Positions 1 through 7,657 of a stretch of DNA of 64,000 nucleotides are shown here, piece after piece (positions within the stretch are counted from its first letter, which is position 1; every line of letters begins with the position of its first letter). The translations under genes were made by a program, and so were the position numbers. This stretch comes from JAUVXJ01 sp034411995 (GTDB lineage: Bacteria; Chloroflexota; Anaerolineae; UBA7937; B3-Chlor). A model generated the notes under the pieces. It ran no database searches. It was not told the DNA's origin and saw nothing but the letters and a program-made list of their open reading frames with translations. The stretch lies in contig DAOUME010000030.1 in the NCBI GenBank assembly GCA_034411995.1, forward strand, positions 1 to 64,000. The letters are read 5' to 3'.

Positions 1-55
1 TCAGACCCAGATACTTCCTCCGCTCGCTCACGGTCATCTTCTCTTTGTTGGGCAT
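1..55 (-). CDS. Transposase N-terminus (partial, runs off window)
   Basis: The reverse strand reads an ATG at 55-53 followed by MPNKEKMTVSERRKYLGL and continues past the window edge. The motif KMTVSERRKYL is, from memory, typical of the start of integrase-core (DDE) transposases of ISNCY-like elements. Only 18 codons are visible, so the family is tentative. The repeats just upstream (61-120) fit the end of an insertion sequence. Confidence 0.45.
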   Translation of the reverse strand, partial: MPNKEKMTVSERRKYLGL

Positions 56-60
56 AGTCC

Positions 61-120
61 CCTCGGTAACATTATCATTTGAGCGAACTATACCCCTTCG
101 GTAACATTATACGTGAGTGA
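61..120. repeat. Paired direct repeats at the presumed IS end
   Basis: Two imperfect copies of a roughly 26-base unit lie at 61-86 and 95-120. Both contain TCGGTAACATTAT and end in GAGCGA or GTGAGTGA. They sit directly upstream of the transposase start and just before ordinary chromosomal sequence, as expected for transposase-binding repeats in the terminal region of an IS. The outer boundary of the element is probably near 120 but no target duplication can be checked. Confidence 0.5.
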
Positions 121-130
121 ATACGTCCAC

Positions 131-159
131 TTGACAAAGACGAGAAAATGGAGTATAAG
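131..159 (+). promoter_or_regulatory. Sigma70-type promoter of the GntR gene
   Basis: TTGACA at 131-136 and TATAAG at 154-159 are separated by 17 bases, close to the housekeeping consensus. It points at the regulator gene starting at 316, leaving an untranslated leader of about 150 bases. It lies only about 10 bases from the IS end. Confidence 0.6.
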
Positions 160-173
160 TGTAGCAGGATGTC

Positions 174-188
174 TGACGTCCTACGTCA
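174..188. promoter_or_regulatory. Palindrome TGACGT-CCT-ACGTCA, putative operator
   Basis: A perfect 6-base inverted repeat with a 3-base centre sits about 15 bases after the -10 element, inside the expected start region of the transcript. FadR-type GntR proteins bind short palindromes of this kind and often autoregulate, so this is a candidate operator for the adjacent regulator. Confidence 0.45.
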
Positions 189-315
189 CGCCACAAGGAG
201 CACGTGCGTCACTCGTCCGTCCAAGAGCACGGGGCATGATTGCGTCACCAGCTAACGATTCTTGGTGGCCCCCATCCGCGACGAAGGCGCCCATGAAGGG
301 TTGTTCGGTCATAAG

Positions 316-1068
316 ATGTTTGAGCCTATCGAGCAGATCAGTCTGAAAGACGAAGTCGTACGGCAAATCACAGATCTAATTGTCGCCTGCGAGCTGAGAC
401 CTGGTGACAGAATACCCTCGGAGCTCGAGCTTGCTAAGAAACTTGGCATCAGCCGTGCTTCGGTAAGGGAAGGCATGCAGATTCTTGAAACGCTTGGACT
501 GGTGGAGGTGAAGCGTGGCGTAGGCACATTCGTGAAGACCCCGATGTCCGAACCTGCCCTTGCTGCGCTTGCCTCCTCGCTGCTCATGAGTGACGATACG
601 ATACTGGAGCTGTATGACGTTCGCGGAATGATAGAGTCGGCATGCGCCGCCAGGGCGGCGCGACGGGCGTCCAGTGAGGACATAACACTTATGCGGGACG
701 CACTCGATAAGCTGGCCGATGCTCTGCACGGCGGCGACGTGGACGCGATGGCTGCTTGTGATATGGAATTTCACCGCGCAGTCAGAGTGGCGGCTGGAAA
801 CAAGCTGCTGCTAGGGCTAATGGACGGTATCGGGGAGTTGGTGAGAGACACTCTGAGGTCGACTTTCCGAATCTCGCGGGGGTTGTCGGCTACTCTTGAC
901 CATCATAGTCGGATACTCGAGGCCATCGAGAATGGTGATGCGGACGCGGCTAGTGCTGCTACGGCGACCCATCTGCGCGAAGCAGCAGAACGCGTGCACT
1001 CAATCATGCAGCTAAGTGATGACCCCAACGGGGAGGACAAGGCAAGACGGGGTGTGGACTGGTGGTAG
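316..1068 (+). CDS. FadR-subfamily GntR transcriptional regulator (FCD domain)
   Basis: The N-terminal winged helix is clear: LRPGDRIPSELELAKKLGIS, then ASVREGMQILETLGLVEV and a wing with GVGTFV. The C-terminal helical FCD domain carries the usual metal/effector residues, including the D of ACDMEFHRAV and the later H of DHHSRILEAI. The start at 316 (MFEPIEQISLKDEV) matches the family's normal N-terminus; an upstream in-frame GTG at 262 has no ribosome binding site. The gene heads the + strand catabolic island, so it probably senses that island's substrate or an intermediate. The effector is not predictable. Confidence 0.9.
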   Translation: MFEPIEQISLKDEVVRQITDLIVACELRPGDRIPSELELAKKLGISRASVREGMQILETLGLVEVKRGVGTFVKTPMSEPALAALASSLLMSDDTILELYDVRGMIESACAARAARRASSEDITLMRDALDKLADALHGGDVDAMAACDMEFHRAVRVAAGNKLLLGLMDGIGELVRDTLRSTFRISRGLSATLDHHSRILEAIENGDADAASAATATHLREAAERVHSIMQLSDDPNGEDKARRGVDWW

Positions 1069-1182
1069 GCACGCAGGGCGAGGTGTGTGGATTGGAGCTG
1101 GCGCGGTCGCACCGTGTTGCAGGAGGTGTCGTGTTGGCGGAGTGTCCTCTGACCGTCAGCCATATTCTAGGAGGGTGAGACG

Positions 1183-1908
1183 ATGGGTGGATGGCGCGCG
1201 AGGGTTGGCGTTCTGCTGCCATCTGTGAATACGGTTCTGGAGCCGGACTTCTACAGAATGGCCCCCAACGGCGTGACGGTGCATGTATCACGCCTAGCAA
1301 GGAGCAAGTCCCTCAGAGACGACCTACCCGATGTGTACCGCATGAATCAGCAGATTGAACGCGCAGCGGGCGAGGTGGCCTCGGCTGAGGTAGATGTCAT
1401 TCTATACGGATGTACTGGCGGTAGTCTTCTGGAGGGAGTCGGGTATGACCAGGAGATAATCGAGCGCATCGAGGAGGCAGCTGGAGTACCGGCCACTACC
1501 ACCGCTACCGCGGTCGTGAGAGCACTCACGGAGCTTTCGATCAAGAGGCTGGTAGTGGTCACCCCTTATTCCGACGATCTCAACCAAAGGGAGAAGGCCT
1601 TTCTTGAGGGCAGCGGCTTTCAGGTACTGAGTCTTGAGGGCCTCAGTCTATCGACCGATTATGGCACTTGGCCAGCGGAGCGCACCTATTCTTTCGCCCG
1701 AGACGTGGCCATGGCAGTTCATCAAGACTTCGACGGCCTCTTTGTTAGCTGTACGAACTTCCCGGCCATTGAAGTAATCCAAGCGCTCGAAGAGGACTTG
1801 GGGGTCAGCGTCGTCACCAGCAATCAAGCTAGTATTTGGGATTGCCTCCGCATTACGAAGGTAAGAAGCGGAATCAACGGTTACGGCCGTCTGCTGCAGT
1901 CCGCATAG
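1183..1908 (+). CDS. Asp/Glu racemase superfamily, maleate isomerase/arylmalonate decarboxylase type
   Basis: The two catalytic cysteines of this fold are visible in YGCTGGSLLEG (near residue 78) and FVSCTNFPAIEV (near residue 188). The N-terminus RVGVLLPSVNTVLEPDFY is the family signature. Length (241 aa) is normal. Members isomerise or decarboxylate small dicarboxylates or racemise hydantoins and amino acids through a two-cysteine proton transfer. The start has AGGAGGG eight bases upstream. Position between the regulator and an importer, in an island with three hydantoinase subunits, makes hydantoin racemase or maleate/maleamate-type isomerase plausible, but the substrate is unknown. Confidence 0.8.
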   Translation: MGGWRARVGVLLPSVNTVLEPDFYRMAPNGVTVHVSRLARSKSLRDDLPDVYRMNQQIERAAGEVASAEVDVILYGCTGGSLLEGVGYDQEIIERIEEAAGVPATTTATAVVRALTELSIKRLVVVTPYSDDLNQREKAFLEGSGFQVLSLEGLSLSTDYGTWPAERTYSFARDVAMAVHQDFDGLFVSCTNFPAIEVIQALEEDLGVSVVTSNQASIWDCLRITKVRSGINGYGRLLQSA

Positions 1909-2043
1909 CTAGTTTAGGCCATAACGGGCCCGTGCATACACGTGTGGGGGGCAGGAAGGAGGTGGTGATACTCTCGTAGATAGTGGATTGGCGCGTTTAG
2001 ACCCATGGTGTTGCGGCTGTTGATCAAGAGGAGGGAACGCCAC

Positions 2044-3777
2044 ATGAAAAGGCAACAAGTTCTGCCAATAGAGGATCTGCAAGAAGGTAGGATCAGTCGG
2101 AGGGAGTTCTTCCGACGCGCGACATTGCTGGGCTTCTCGGCGGCCGCTGCAGCAGCGGCTTTAGAGGCATGCGCCCCCGCGCCCACGCCTACGCCTACTA
2201 CTGAGGCTCCAGCTGCTGCCGCCACTCCCACACGGGCCGCTGTCCTCACACCGACGACCGAGCCCGGCGTGCCGCAAGAGATGACTATCGGGGACAAAGC
2301 GCGGATAATCACTTATGATCCCGCAATGCAGACGGCCACAGCCGACAAGCGCTACGTTGATGCCATCTACGACTACTTGGTAGTCTTCGATGACGAGATG
2401 AACATAGTGCCTTGCTTGGCCGAATCGTGGGATGTTTCTTCAGATGCAATGGAGTGGACCTTCCACTTGCGTCGGGATGTGGCATTCCATGATGGTACTC
2501 CCCTCAACGCTGACGCTGTGAAGTTCTCACTCGAGCGTGTCTTGGATCCAGCTTTGGCGTCCCCTAGGACGTGGCCCATCGACATGATGGACCACGTGGA
2601 GGTACTGGATGAACACACCGCCAAAGCAGTGCTGAAGTACCCGTTCACACCCTTCCTGTCGCACCTAGCTAACTACGGCCAGGGAGCGATTGTCTCTCCC
2701 ACGGCTGTGGAGCAATACGGCGCCGAGTTCTCGGCACACGCCACGGGTACAGGGCCCTTCAAGCTTGTCGAAGAAGTCGCGGGGGAGTACTTCGTGCTGG
2801 AAGCCAACGAGGATCACTGGAAAGGGCGTCCCAAGCTAGACAAGGCGACCGCCAAGGTGGTGGTCGAAGCTGTTACTCGGATGGTCGAATTGGAGGCAGG
2901 CAATCTGGACATGTTGCCAGATGTTCCAGATGCGGACGTGCAGAGGCTGAGGGATAATCCAGACGTGGGGGTCTACGACATCCCGCCAATGAACGTCCGG
3001 TACTTGGGTTTCAATCACCTGAGCCAGTTCTTCCAAGACAAGCGTGTCAAGCAAGCACTCAACTACGCAGTCAATAAGGAGGCTATAGCCGAGCGCCTGA
3101 TGCTGGGTCAAGGACTAGTGGCCAAAGGGTGCCTGCCGCCTATGATCTGGGGTGCCAAACCGGATCTGCCTGGCTTTCCTTACGATCCCAGCAGAGCTGC
3201 AGCTCTGCTGAGTGAAGTGGGTTGGACAGACGAAGATGGGGATGGCGTCCTTGAGGCGCACGGCGTGGATGGCATCGCCGACGGGACGAAGTTCGTCACC
3301 ACCATGTTTGCCTGGGAGGACTATCGCTACCTGCCTCTGGCCGAGGCTGTTGCAGCTGACCTGGAGGTCGTGGGGGTGCAGTCAAACATAGAGGTCTTCG
3401 ACTGGGGGACTTTTTCCCAGAACACTCACAGGACAACAGGGCTTCATGAAGAGTTTGACACGTACATCTTGGGATGGAACGACAAGGCCGACCCCGATGA
3501 TACCCTATACGCCTTGTTCCACTCGCAGAGTTCGGAAAACGCCTGCTTCTATGACGTCGAGGAGTTCGACCGGCTGATCATGGAAGCTCGCGCAGAGACT
3601 GATACCGACAAGAGACTTGCCTTGTACTACAGGGCGCAGGACGTCATGCAGGACGATCCTCCTTGGATCTGGCTCGTGCATGCGAAGATTGCCTTTGCAG
3701 CACGTAACCGGATCAAGGGATACGTTCCGCATGCCGTTTATCACTACAACTGGCCCGACATGTATGTCGGAGCGTAG
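2044..3777 (+). CDS. ABC transporter substrate-binding lipoprotein, family 5 (peptide/opine type)
   Basis: The precursor has a twin-arginine stretch (SRREFFRRATLLGF), an alanine-rich hydrophobic segment, a lipobox ending LEAC and then a Pro/Thr/Ala linker, so it is a Tat-exported lipoprotein anchored outside the membrane. The body shows SBP_bac_5 motifs: AESWDVSSDAMEWTFHLR, VAFHDGTPLNADAVKFSLER and GTGPFKL. ATG 2044 is preferred over the in-frame 2005 because GAGGAGGG precedes it. Family members bind peptides, opines, glutathione, nickel chelates or other small amides. The partner permeases follow at 3915 and 4928. No ATPase gene is nearby. Confidence 0.93.
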   Translation: MKRQQVLPIEDLQEGRISRREFFRRATLLGFSAAAAAAALEACAPAPTPTPTTEAPAAAATPTRAAVLTPTTEPGVPQEMTIGDKARIITYDPAMQTATADKRYVDAIYDYLVVFDDEMNIVPCLAESWDVSSDAMEWTFHLRRDVAFHDGTPLNADAVKFSLERVLDPALASPRTWPIDMMDHVEVLDEHTAKAVLKYPFTPFLSHLANYGQGAIVSPTAVEQYGAEFSAHATGTGPFKLVEEVAGEYFVLEANEDHWKGRPKLDKATAKVVVEAVTRMVELEAGNLDMLPDVPDADVQRLRDNPDVGVYDIPPMNVRYLGFNHLSQFFQDKRVKQALNYAVNKEAIAERLMLGQGLVAKGCLPPMIWGAKPDLPGFPYDPSRAAALLSEVGWTDEDGDGVLEAHGVDGIADGTKFVTTMFAWEDYRYLPLAEAVAADLEVVGVQSNIEVFDWGTFSQNTHRTTGLHEEFDTYILGWNDKADPDDTLYALFHSQSSENACFYDVEEFDRLIMEARAETDTDKRLALYYRAQDVMQDDPPWIWLVHAKIAFAARNRIKGYVPHAVYHYNWPDMYVGA

Positions 3778-3856
3778 CTTCTCCTTCCCAGCTCTTGGTA
3801 TAGGCCGCGGCCCGGGCTCTGGAATACCGCCAGCCGTGAAACGGTCCCTCGTGATA

Positions 3857-3889
3857 CCGGCGGCGGAGGTGCAGCACCTCCGCCGCCGG
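3857..3889. repeat. Perfect 16-bp palindrome between binding-protein and permease genes
   Basis: The arm CCGGCGGCGGAGGTGC (3857-3872) is followed by a single A and its exact reverse complement (3874-3889). In RNA this is a very stable hairpin with a minimal loop. There is no U-run after it, so a simple intrinsic terminator is unlikely. Hairpins here often stabilise the upstream mRNA or reduce read-through so that the binding protein is made in excess over the permeases. A comparable palindrome occupies the same place in the second importer (40744-40777). Confidence 0.85.
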
Positions 3890-3914
3890 CCCTAGACCAT
3901 CGAGAGTAGTCCTT

Positions 3915-4856
3915 ATGTTGGCCTATTTGGTAAGACGTTTATTCTTCGCAGCTGCGACGCTCCTAGGGATCTCTGTGCTGGTCTTCACGTCTGTCCGCAT
4001 GGTACCGGGCGATCCGATAGCCATACTCATGGGTCAAGAGGTAGACCCTGAGACAGCCGCAAGGGTCCGTCGGGAGTTGGGCTTGGACAGGCCCTTGTAT
4101 GTGCAGTATTTGATTTGGGCAAAGGGGGCTATCCGCGGCGATTTCGGACGCTCCCTGATGACCCGCCTGGCGGTCACACAGGAAATCCGGCGGACGGCCC
4201 CCAAGTCGCTGCAGTTGGCTCTCGCGAGTATTGCCGTTGCGGTGCTACTGGGTGTGCCTACCGGCATCCTGGCGGCTGTCAGGCCATACTCGCTTCTGGC
4301 TCTCGCCGTTAGGAGTATTCTGGTCCTAGGCGTGGCCACGCCCACCTTTTGGCTGGGTCTAATGCTCGTTTTGTTGTTCTCTTTCCACCTCAAGGCGCTA
4401 CCCGCCTTCGGGTATGCCCCCCTTTCCACAGCAGAAGGAATAAAGCACTTGATACTACCGCTATTGACGCTTTCTGCTTGGGCTGCTGCGAGTATCAGCC
4501 GCATGACTAGGGCCTCGCTCCTAGAGGTCTTGGGCGAGAACTATGTCGTAACCGCTAGAGCCAAGGGATTGCGGGAGATGTCTGTGGTGGTAAGGCATGC
4601 AATGAGAAACGCCTTGATCCCCGTGATCACCATCATCGGTCTGGAGCTAGGTGCTGTGTTGGGCGGGGCCGTAGTAACAGAGAACGTGTTTGCCTGGCCG
4701 GGCATCGGCCGGCTGGCGCTGGATGCGATCAGGGCACGGGACTATCCACTCATACAGGGGATTACCCTGATGGTGGCGGCGTTCTACATAGGTCTCAATG
4801 TGATAGTGGATCTAGTGTACGCACTAGTCGATCCGAGGGTGCGCTATGAGAAGTGA
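3915..4856 (+). CDS. ABC transporter permease, DppB/OppB type
   Basis: This is an integral membrane protein of 313 aa, normal for the family. It begins with MLAYLVRRLFFAAATLLGIS and the extracytoplasmic GDP motif (VPGDPIAILMG), then GLDRPLYVQY. The cytoplasmic EAA loop that docks the ATPase reads YVVTARAKGL, near residue 210. It would pair with the DppC-type permease 71 bases downstream to form the pore for the binding protein at 2044. Confidence 0.93.
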   Translation: MLAYLVRRLFFAAATLLGISVLVFTSVRMVPGDPIAILMGQEVDPETAARVRRELGLDRPLYVQYLIWAKGAIRGDFGRSLMTRLAVTQEIRRTAPKSLQLALASIAVAVLLGVPTGILAAVRPYSLLALAVRSILVLGVATPTFWLGLMLVLLFSFHLKALPAFGYAPLSTAEGIKHLILPLLTLSAWAAASISRMTRASLLEVLGENYVVTARAKGLREMSVVVRHAMRNALIPVITIIGLELGAVLGGAVVTENVFAWPGIGRLALDAIRARDYPLIQGITLMVAAFYIGLNVIVDLVYALVDPRVRYEK

Positions 4857-4927
4857 TGGCTCAGGACAGCGTGACTCATGCAGGGAGATGGGGCGAAGAC
4901 GCAACCCTGTGCTACTGAGGTACGGTC

Positions 4928-5782
4928 ATGGACTGGCGTAGCGTTTGGCGCATACTGAGGAAGGACAATGCTGCCATGGCCAGCGCAGGGCTCATCGTGC
5001 TGATCATCCTTGTGGCCCTGCTAGCTCCCAATCTGGCGCCGCATGATCCTTACGCGCAGAATCTGGCCAGCAATCTGGATCCACCTGGGAGAACGTATCT
5101 GCTAGGGACGGACTTCCAGGGACGTGACATCCTTAGTAGGGTCATTTTCGGTACTCGTGTCTCTCTTAGCGTCGCACTCATGGCGGTCACGCTTGGCATG
5201 ACCACGGGCACGACTCTGGGTATCGTCTCCGGGTACTGCGGGGGCTGGGTGGATGAGCTGCTCATGAGGATGGTGGACATATTGCTGTCGTTTCCCTACT
5301 TTCTTATGGCGCTCCTCATAGTGGCGATTCTCGGCCCTTCATTGAGGAATGCCATGATAGCCATCGGCATCGCCATCATGCCTCAGAATGCTAGGTTGAT
5401 ACGAGGGTGCATACTGTCTGTGCGGGAGCGAGACTTCATCCTAGCAGCTAGAACCATCGGTTCGGGCGGGCTCCGCATCATGTTCAGGCATTTGCTGCCA
5501 AACACCATGGGCCCCCTCTCAGTCTTTGTGACACTCAAGATCCCGACTGCTATTCTGTCGGAAGCCGCCTTGAGCTTCCTGGGACTAGGGGCTCAGCCAC
5601 CAACTGCGTCTTGGGGCGTTATGGCTAGTCAGGGAAGAGAGTTCCTTCTCGTTGCTCCTTGGATGGTCGTATTTCCCGGCTTGGCCATCGTGATGACCGC
5701 CATGGCCTTCAATCTATTGGGCGACGGCCTAACCATTGCCCTGGATCCGAGATTTCGTGGAATGCAAAGGCGGGAGATCTAG
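4928..5782 (+). CDS. ABC transporter permease, DppC/OppC type
   Basis: The 284-aa membrane protein has the DppC N-terminal helix, the conserved LLGTDFQGRDILSRVIFGTR segment and an EAA loop (FILAARTIGSGG). Near the C-terminus is the family signature SFLGLGAQPP followed by SWGVM. It completes the membrane part of the importer. The next gene is not an ATPase but a C_GCAxxG_C_C protein after a 437-base gap, so this transporter must borrow DppD/DppF-type ATPases encoded elsewhere. Confidence 0.93.
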   Translation: MDWRSVWRILRKDNAAMASAGLIVLIILVALLAPNLAPHDPYAQNLASNLDPPGRTYLLGTDFQGRDILSRVIFGTRVSLSVALMAVTLGMTTGTTLGIVSGYCGGWVDELLMRMVDILLSFPYFLMALLIVAILGPSLRNAMIAIGIAIMPQNARLIRGCILSVRERDFILAARTIGSGGLRIMFRHLLPNTMGPLSVFVTLKIPTAILSEAALSFLGLGAQPPTASWGVMASQGREFLLVAPWMVVFPGLAIVMTAMAFNLLGDGLTIALDPRFRGMQRREI

Positions 5783-6219
5783 TGCTAGGCGAGATGTCGG
5801 TGAGGCATTGTCAGAGCTGTGCCCGATTCAGGATTGTCGCAAGTCGACCGGGCTTGATTCCCGGCGAGTTCGAGATGCGGTAGAAAGTTGGCGTTGCGAA
5901 CTCAATCTTCGCCATGGAGGCATCCTGGCTCGAAACGTGAAGATAATCAATCAGCGCTGAGTATAGTCAGCCAGCAAAGATGTCCTGTCTAACACAGGGC
6001 GCCGTACGCCAGCGAGGCCAGAAGGACTGCAGTACAAGAGCACTGCTTCTCGAAGAAGCTCTTGCGGGCTTGGATGGTGCCACTGCATGAGGGAGAAGAA
6101 GCCATAGCGCGATGACGAGGTTTGACATGGCGCGCGAGGGCTCGCTTGGATCTCGGCCACACATATCTTCCCAAGGCGGGCCCCACACTCACTTCAGTAT
6201 ACTTCACAGGGAGGCTGGT
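5783..6219. other. Non-coding gap after the importer
   Basis: No convincing gene is visible. A short stem CCGGG/CCCGG with a 7-base loop near 5848-5864 looks like a tRNA T-arm, but no acceptor, D or anticodon arm fits around it. No clear promoter was recognised, although a new transcript may start here for the next gene. Confidence 0.4.
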
Positions 6220-6735
6220 ATGGAAGGGACAGGAGTGCGAGACGGGATACCGGAACTGGCTTCACGAAAGGCGTACGACTATGAGGCTCAATACGGAAAC
6301 TGTGCGCAATGCGTACTGCTTACAATGCAAGAACTCTTCCAGTTGGAAGGTGGTTCTGCCTTCAAGTGTGCCAACGGATTCGCAGCCGGAATCGGCCGAT
6401 TGGGCTCTGTGTGTGGAGCTTTTAGCGGCGCCATCATGGCTCTCGGGCTGCGGTACGGTCGCGACCGCATAGACGCAAGTGACAAAACGGGGTGGCTCAA
6501 GATCGTTGATCTTGTTAACGAACTATTCGAGAGGTTTGGGCAGGAGTACGGAAGTATCCTGTGCCGGGACATCCAGAAGAGGGTCTTTGGGCAATCGTTC
6601 GATCTGCGAGATCCCGAACAATATGACGTGTTCGAGGAAGCGGGAGCTCACGTGGACAAGTGCCCAAGTGTTGTAGGGAATGCGGCCAAGTGGACCGCCG
6701 AGCTTCTGATAAGGGAAGGGAAGGGAGATCGATGA
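6220..6735 (+). CDS. C_GCAxxG_C_C family redox protein
   Basis: The signature segments of this small cysteine-rich family are present: GNCAQCVLLTMQELF, then FAAGIGRLGSVCGAFSGAIM and ALGLRYG, with further cysteines in SILCRDI and DKCPSVVG. The family is common in anaerobes; its biochemical role is not established, though a bound metal or iron-sulfur site is likely from the conserved cysteines. ATG 6220 is chosen because GGGAGG precedes it and the homologous region starts soon after; the in-frame ATG at 6112 would add an atypical 36-residue tail. It overlaps the next gene by four bases. Confidence 0.85.
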   Translation: MEGTGVRDGIPELASRKAYDYEAQYGNCAQCVLLTMQELFQLEGGSAFKCANGFAAGIGRLGSVCGAFSGAIMALGLRYGRDRIDASDKTGWLKIVDLVNELFERFGQEYGSILCRDIQKRVFGQSFDLRDPEQYDVFEEAGAHVDKCPSVVGNAAKWTAELLIREGKGDR

Positions 6736-7403
6736 CCGAGAGAGCGACCCCTGCGTGTGCAAAGTGCAGGGTGGCGAAATGCTGGCATCCTGAGAATCCC
6801 GGCGACTTTCCTAGATTCTGCTCGAGGGAAATCCATAGAGACCTAGTTGAAAGAACTGCTCGCAAGGGTTGGACTGATCCAGAAATGAGAGCAATGAACA
6901 TGGCTTGTGAGAATCTGCTCAAGGAGGGCAACGATGACCGTGGATTCAAGTGGACACGGGTTGAAGAAGTCATGGTGTTTGCCAGGATCTTGGGGTATGA
7001 AAGGCTCGGGATTGCCTTCTGCGTTGGGCTGTTCGAAGAAGCAAGGGTGCTAAGTGATATCCTGGAGAAAAATCGCTTCGAAGTAGTTTCGGTATCGTGC
7101 ATGGCAGGAGGGCCAAGGAGAGCCGAGTTGCGTATTGAACAGTCACCGCATCAGAGCCCGGTGGTATGTAATCCAGTGATGCAGGCTGAAGTCCTTAACC
7201 GCGAGTGCACCGAACTCAACCTTATGGTTGGGCTGTGTGTGGGCCATGACATTCTCTTCATTAGAAACTCAGATGCTCCCGTATCACCCCTGGTCGTCAA
7301 AGATAGAATCATGGCTAATAACCCGGTCGGAGTCTTGCACAGTCCGTATCATCGCAGTAGACTGCTCGATTGGGCTGGGCTCGACGTCGCGCATGAGCCC
7401 TGA
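6732..7403 (+). CDS. DUF1847 family metal-binding protein
   Basis: The N-terminus has clustered cysteines (ACAKCRVAKCW and FPRFCSRE), followed by the family segments WTRVEEVMVFARILGYERLG, IAFCVGLFEEARVL, CNPVMQAEVLN and NLMVGLCVGHDILF. The conserved cysteines suggest a metal or iron-sulfur site; function is unknown. The ATG lies in the TGA region of the preceding gene (ATGA-type overlap), so the C_GCAxxG_C_C and DUF1847 proteins are probably translationally coupled and work together. Confidence 0.85.
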   Translation: MTERATPACAKCRVAKCWHPENPGDFPRFCSREIHRDLVERTARKGWTDPEMRAMNMACENLLKEGNDDRGFKWTRVEEVMVFARILGYERLGIAFCVGLFEEARVLSDILEKNRFEVVSVSCMAGGPRRAELRIEQSPHQSPVVCNPVMQAEVLNRECTELNLMVGLCVGHDILFIRNSDAPVSPLVVKDRIMANNPVGVLHSPYHRSRLLDWAGLDVAHEP

Positions 7404-7657
7404 GGAGGAGGCGATAGTCGTGAATGCCGCGTTCATGGGCATCCAGTCTGGTGGCTTGTCCACCCACAGCAATGGTTCGATGCATCTGTGCGTGCGTCCG
7501 TCGGCAGAGAATGTGAAGATCTGGATGACGTGCCCGCTCTCGGAAGGACTGCGGTGCAGGAACAACTGAAGGGGGCACTCTTCGTCGAGGAAGTCGGTTC
7601 TGTGCCGGCGCTTGTTCAGGTACCGAGGGTGTCGTGTCCGCTAGTCAGGAAGGTATC

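Noticed and set aside
5843..5869. T-arm-like stem CCGGG/CCCGG with a 7-base loop, possible tRNA
   Set aside because: No matching acceptor, D-arm or anticodon arm could be built around it.
7228..7569. 113-codon frame overlapping the end of the DUF1847 gene
   Set aside because: Different frame from the conserved protein, no family match; the part after 7403 has no start with a binding site.
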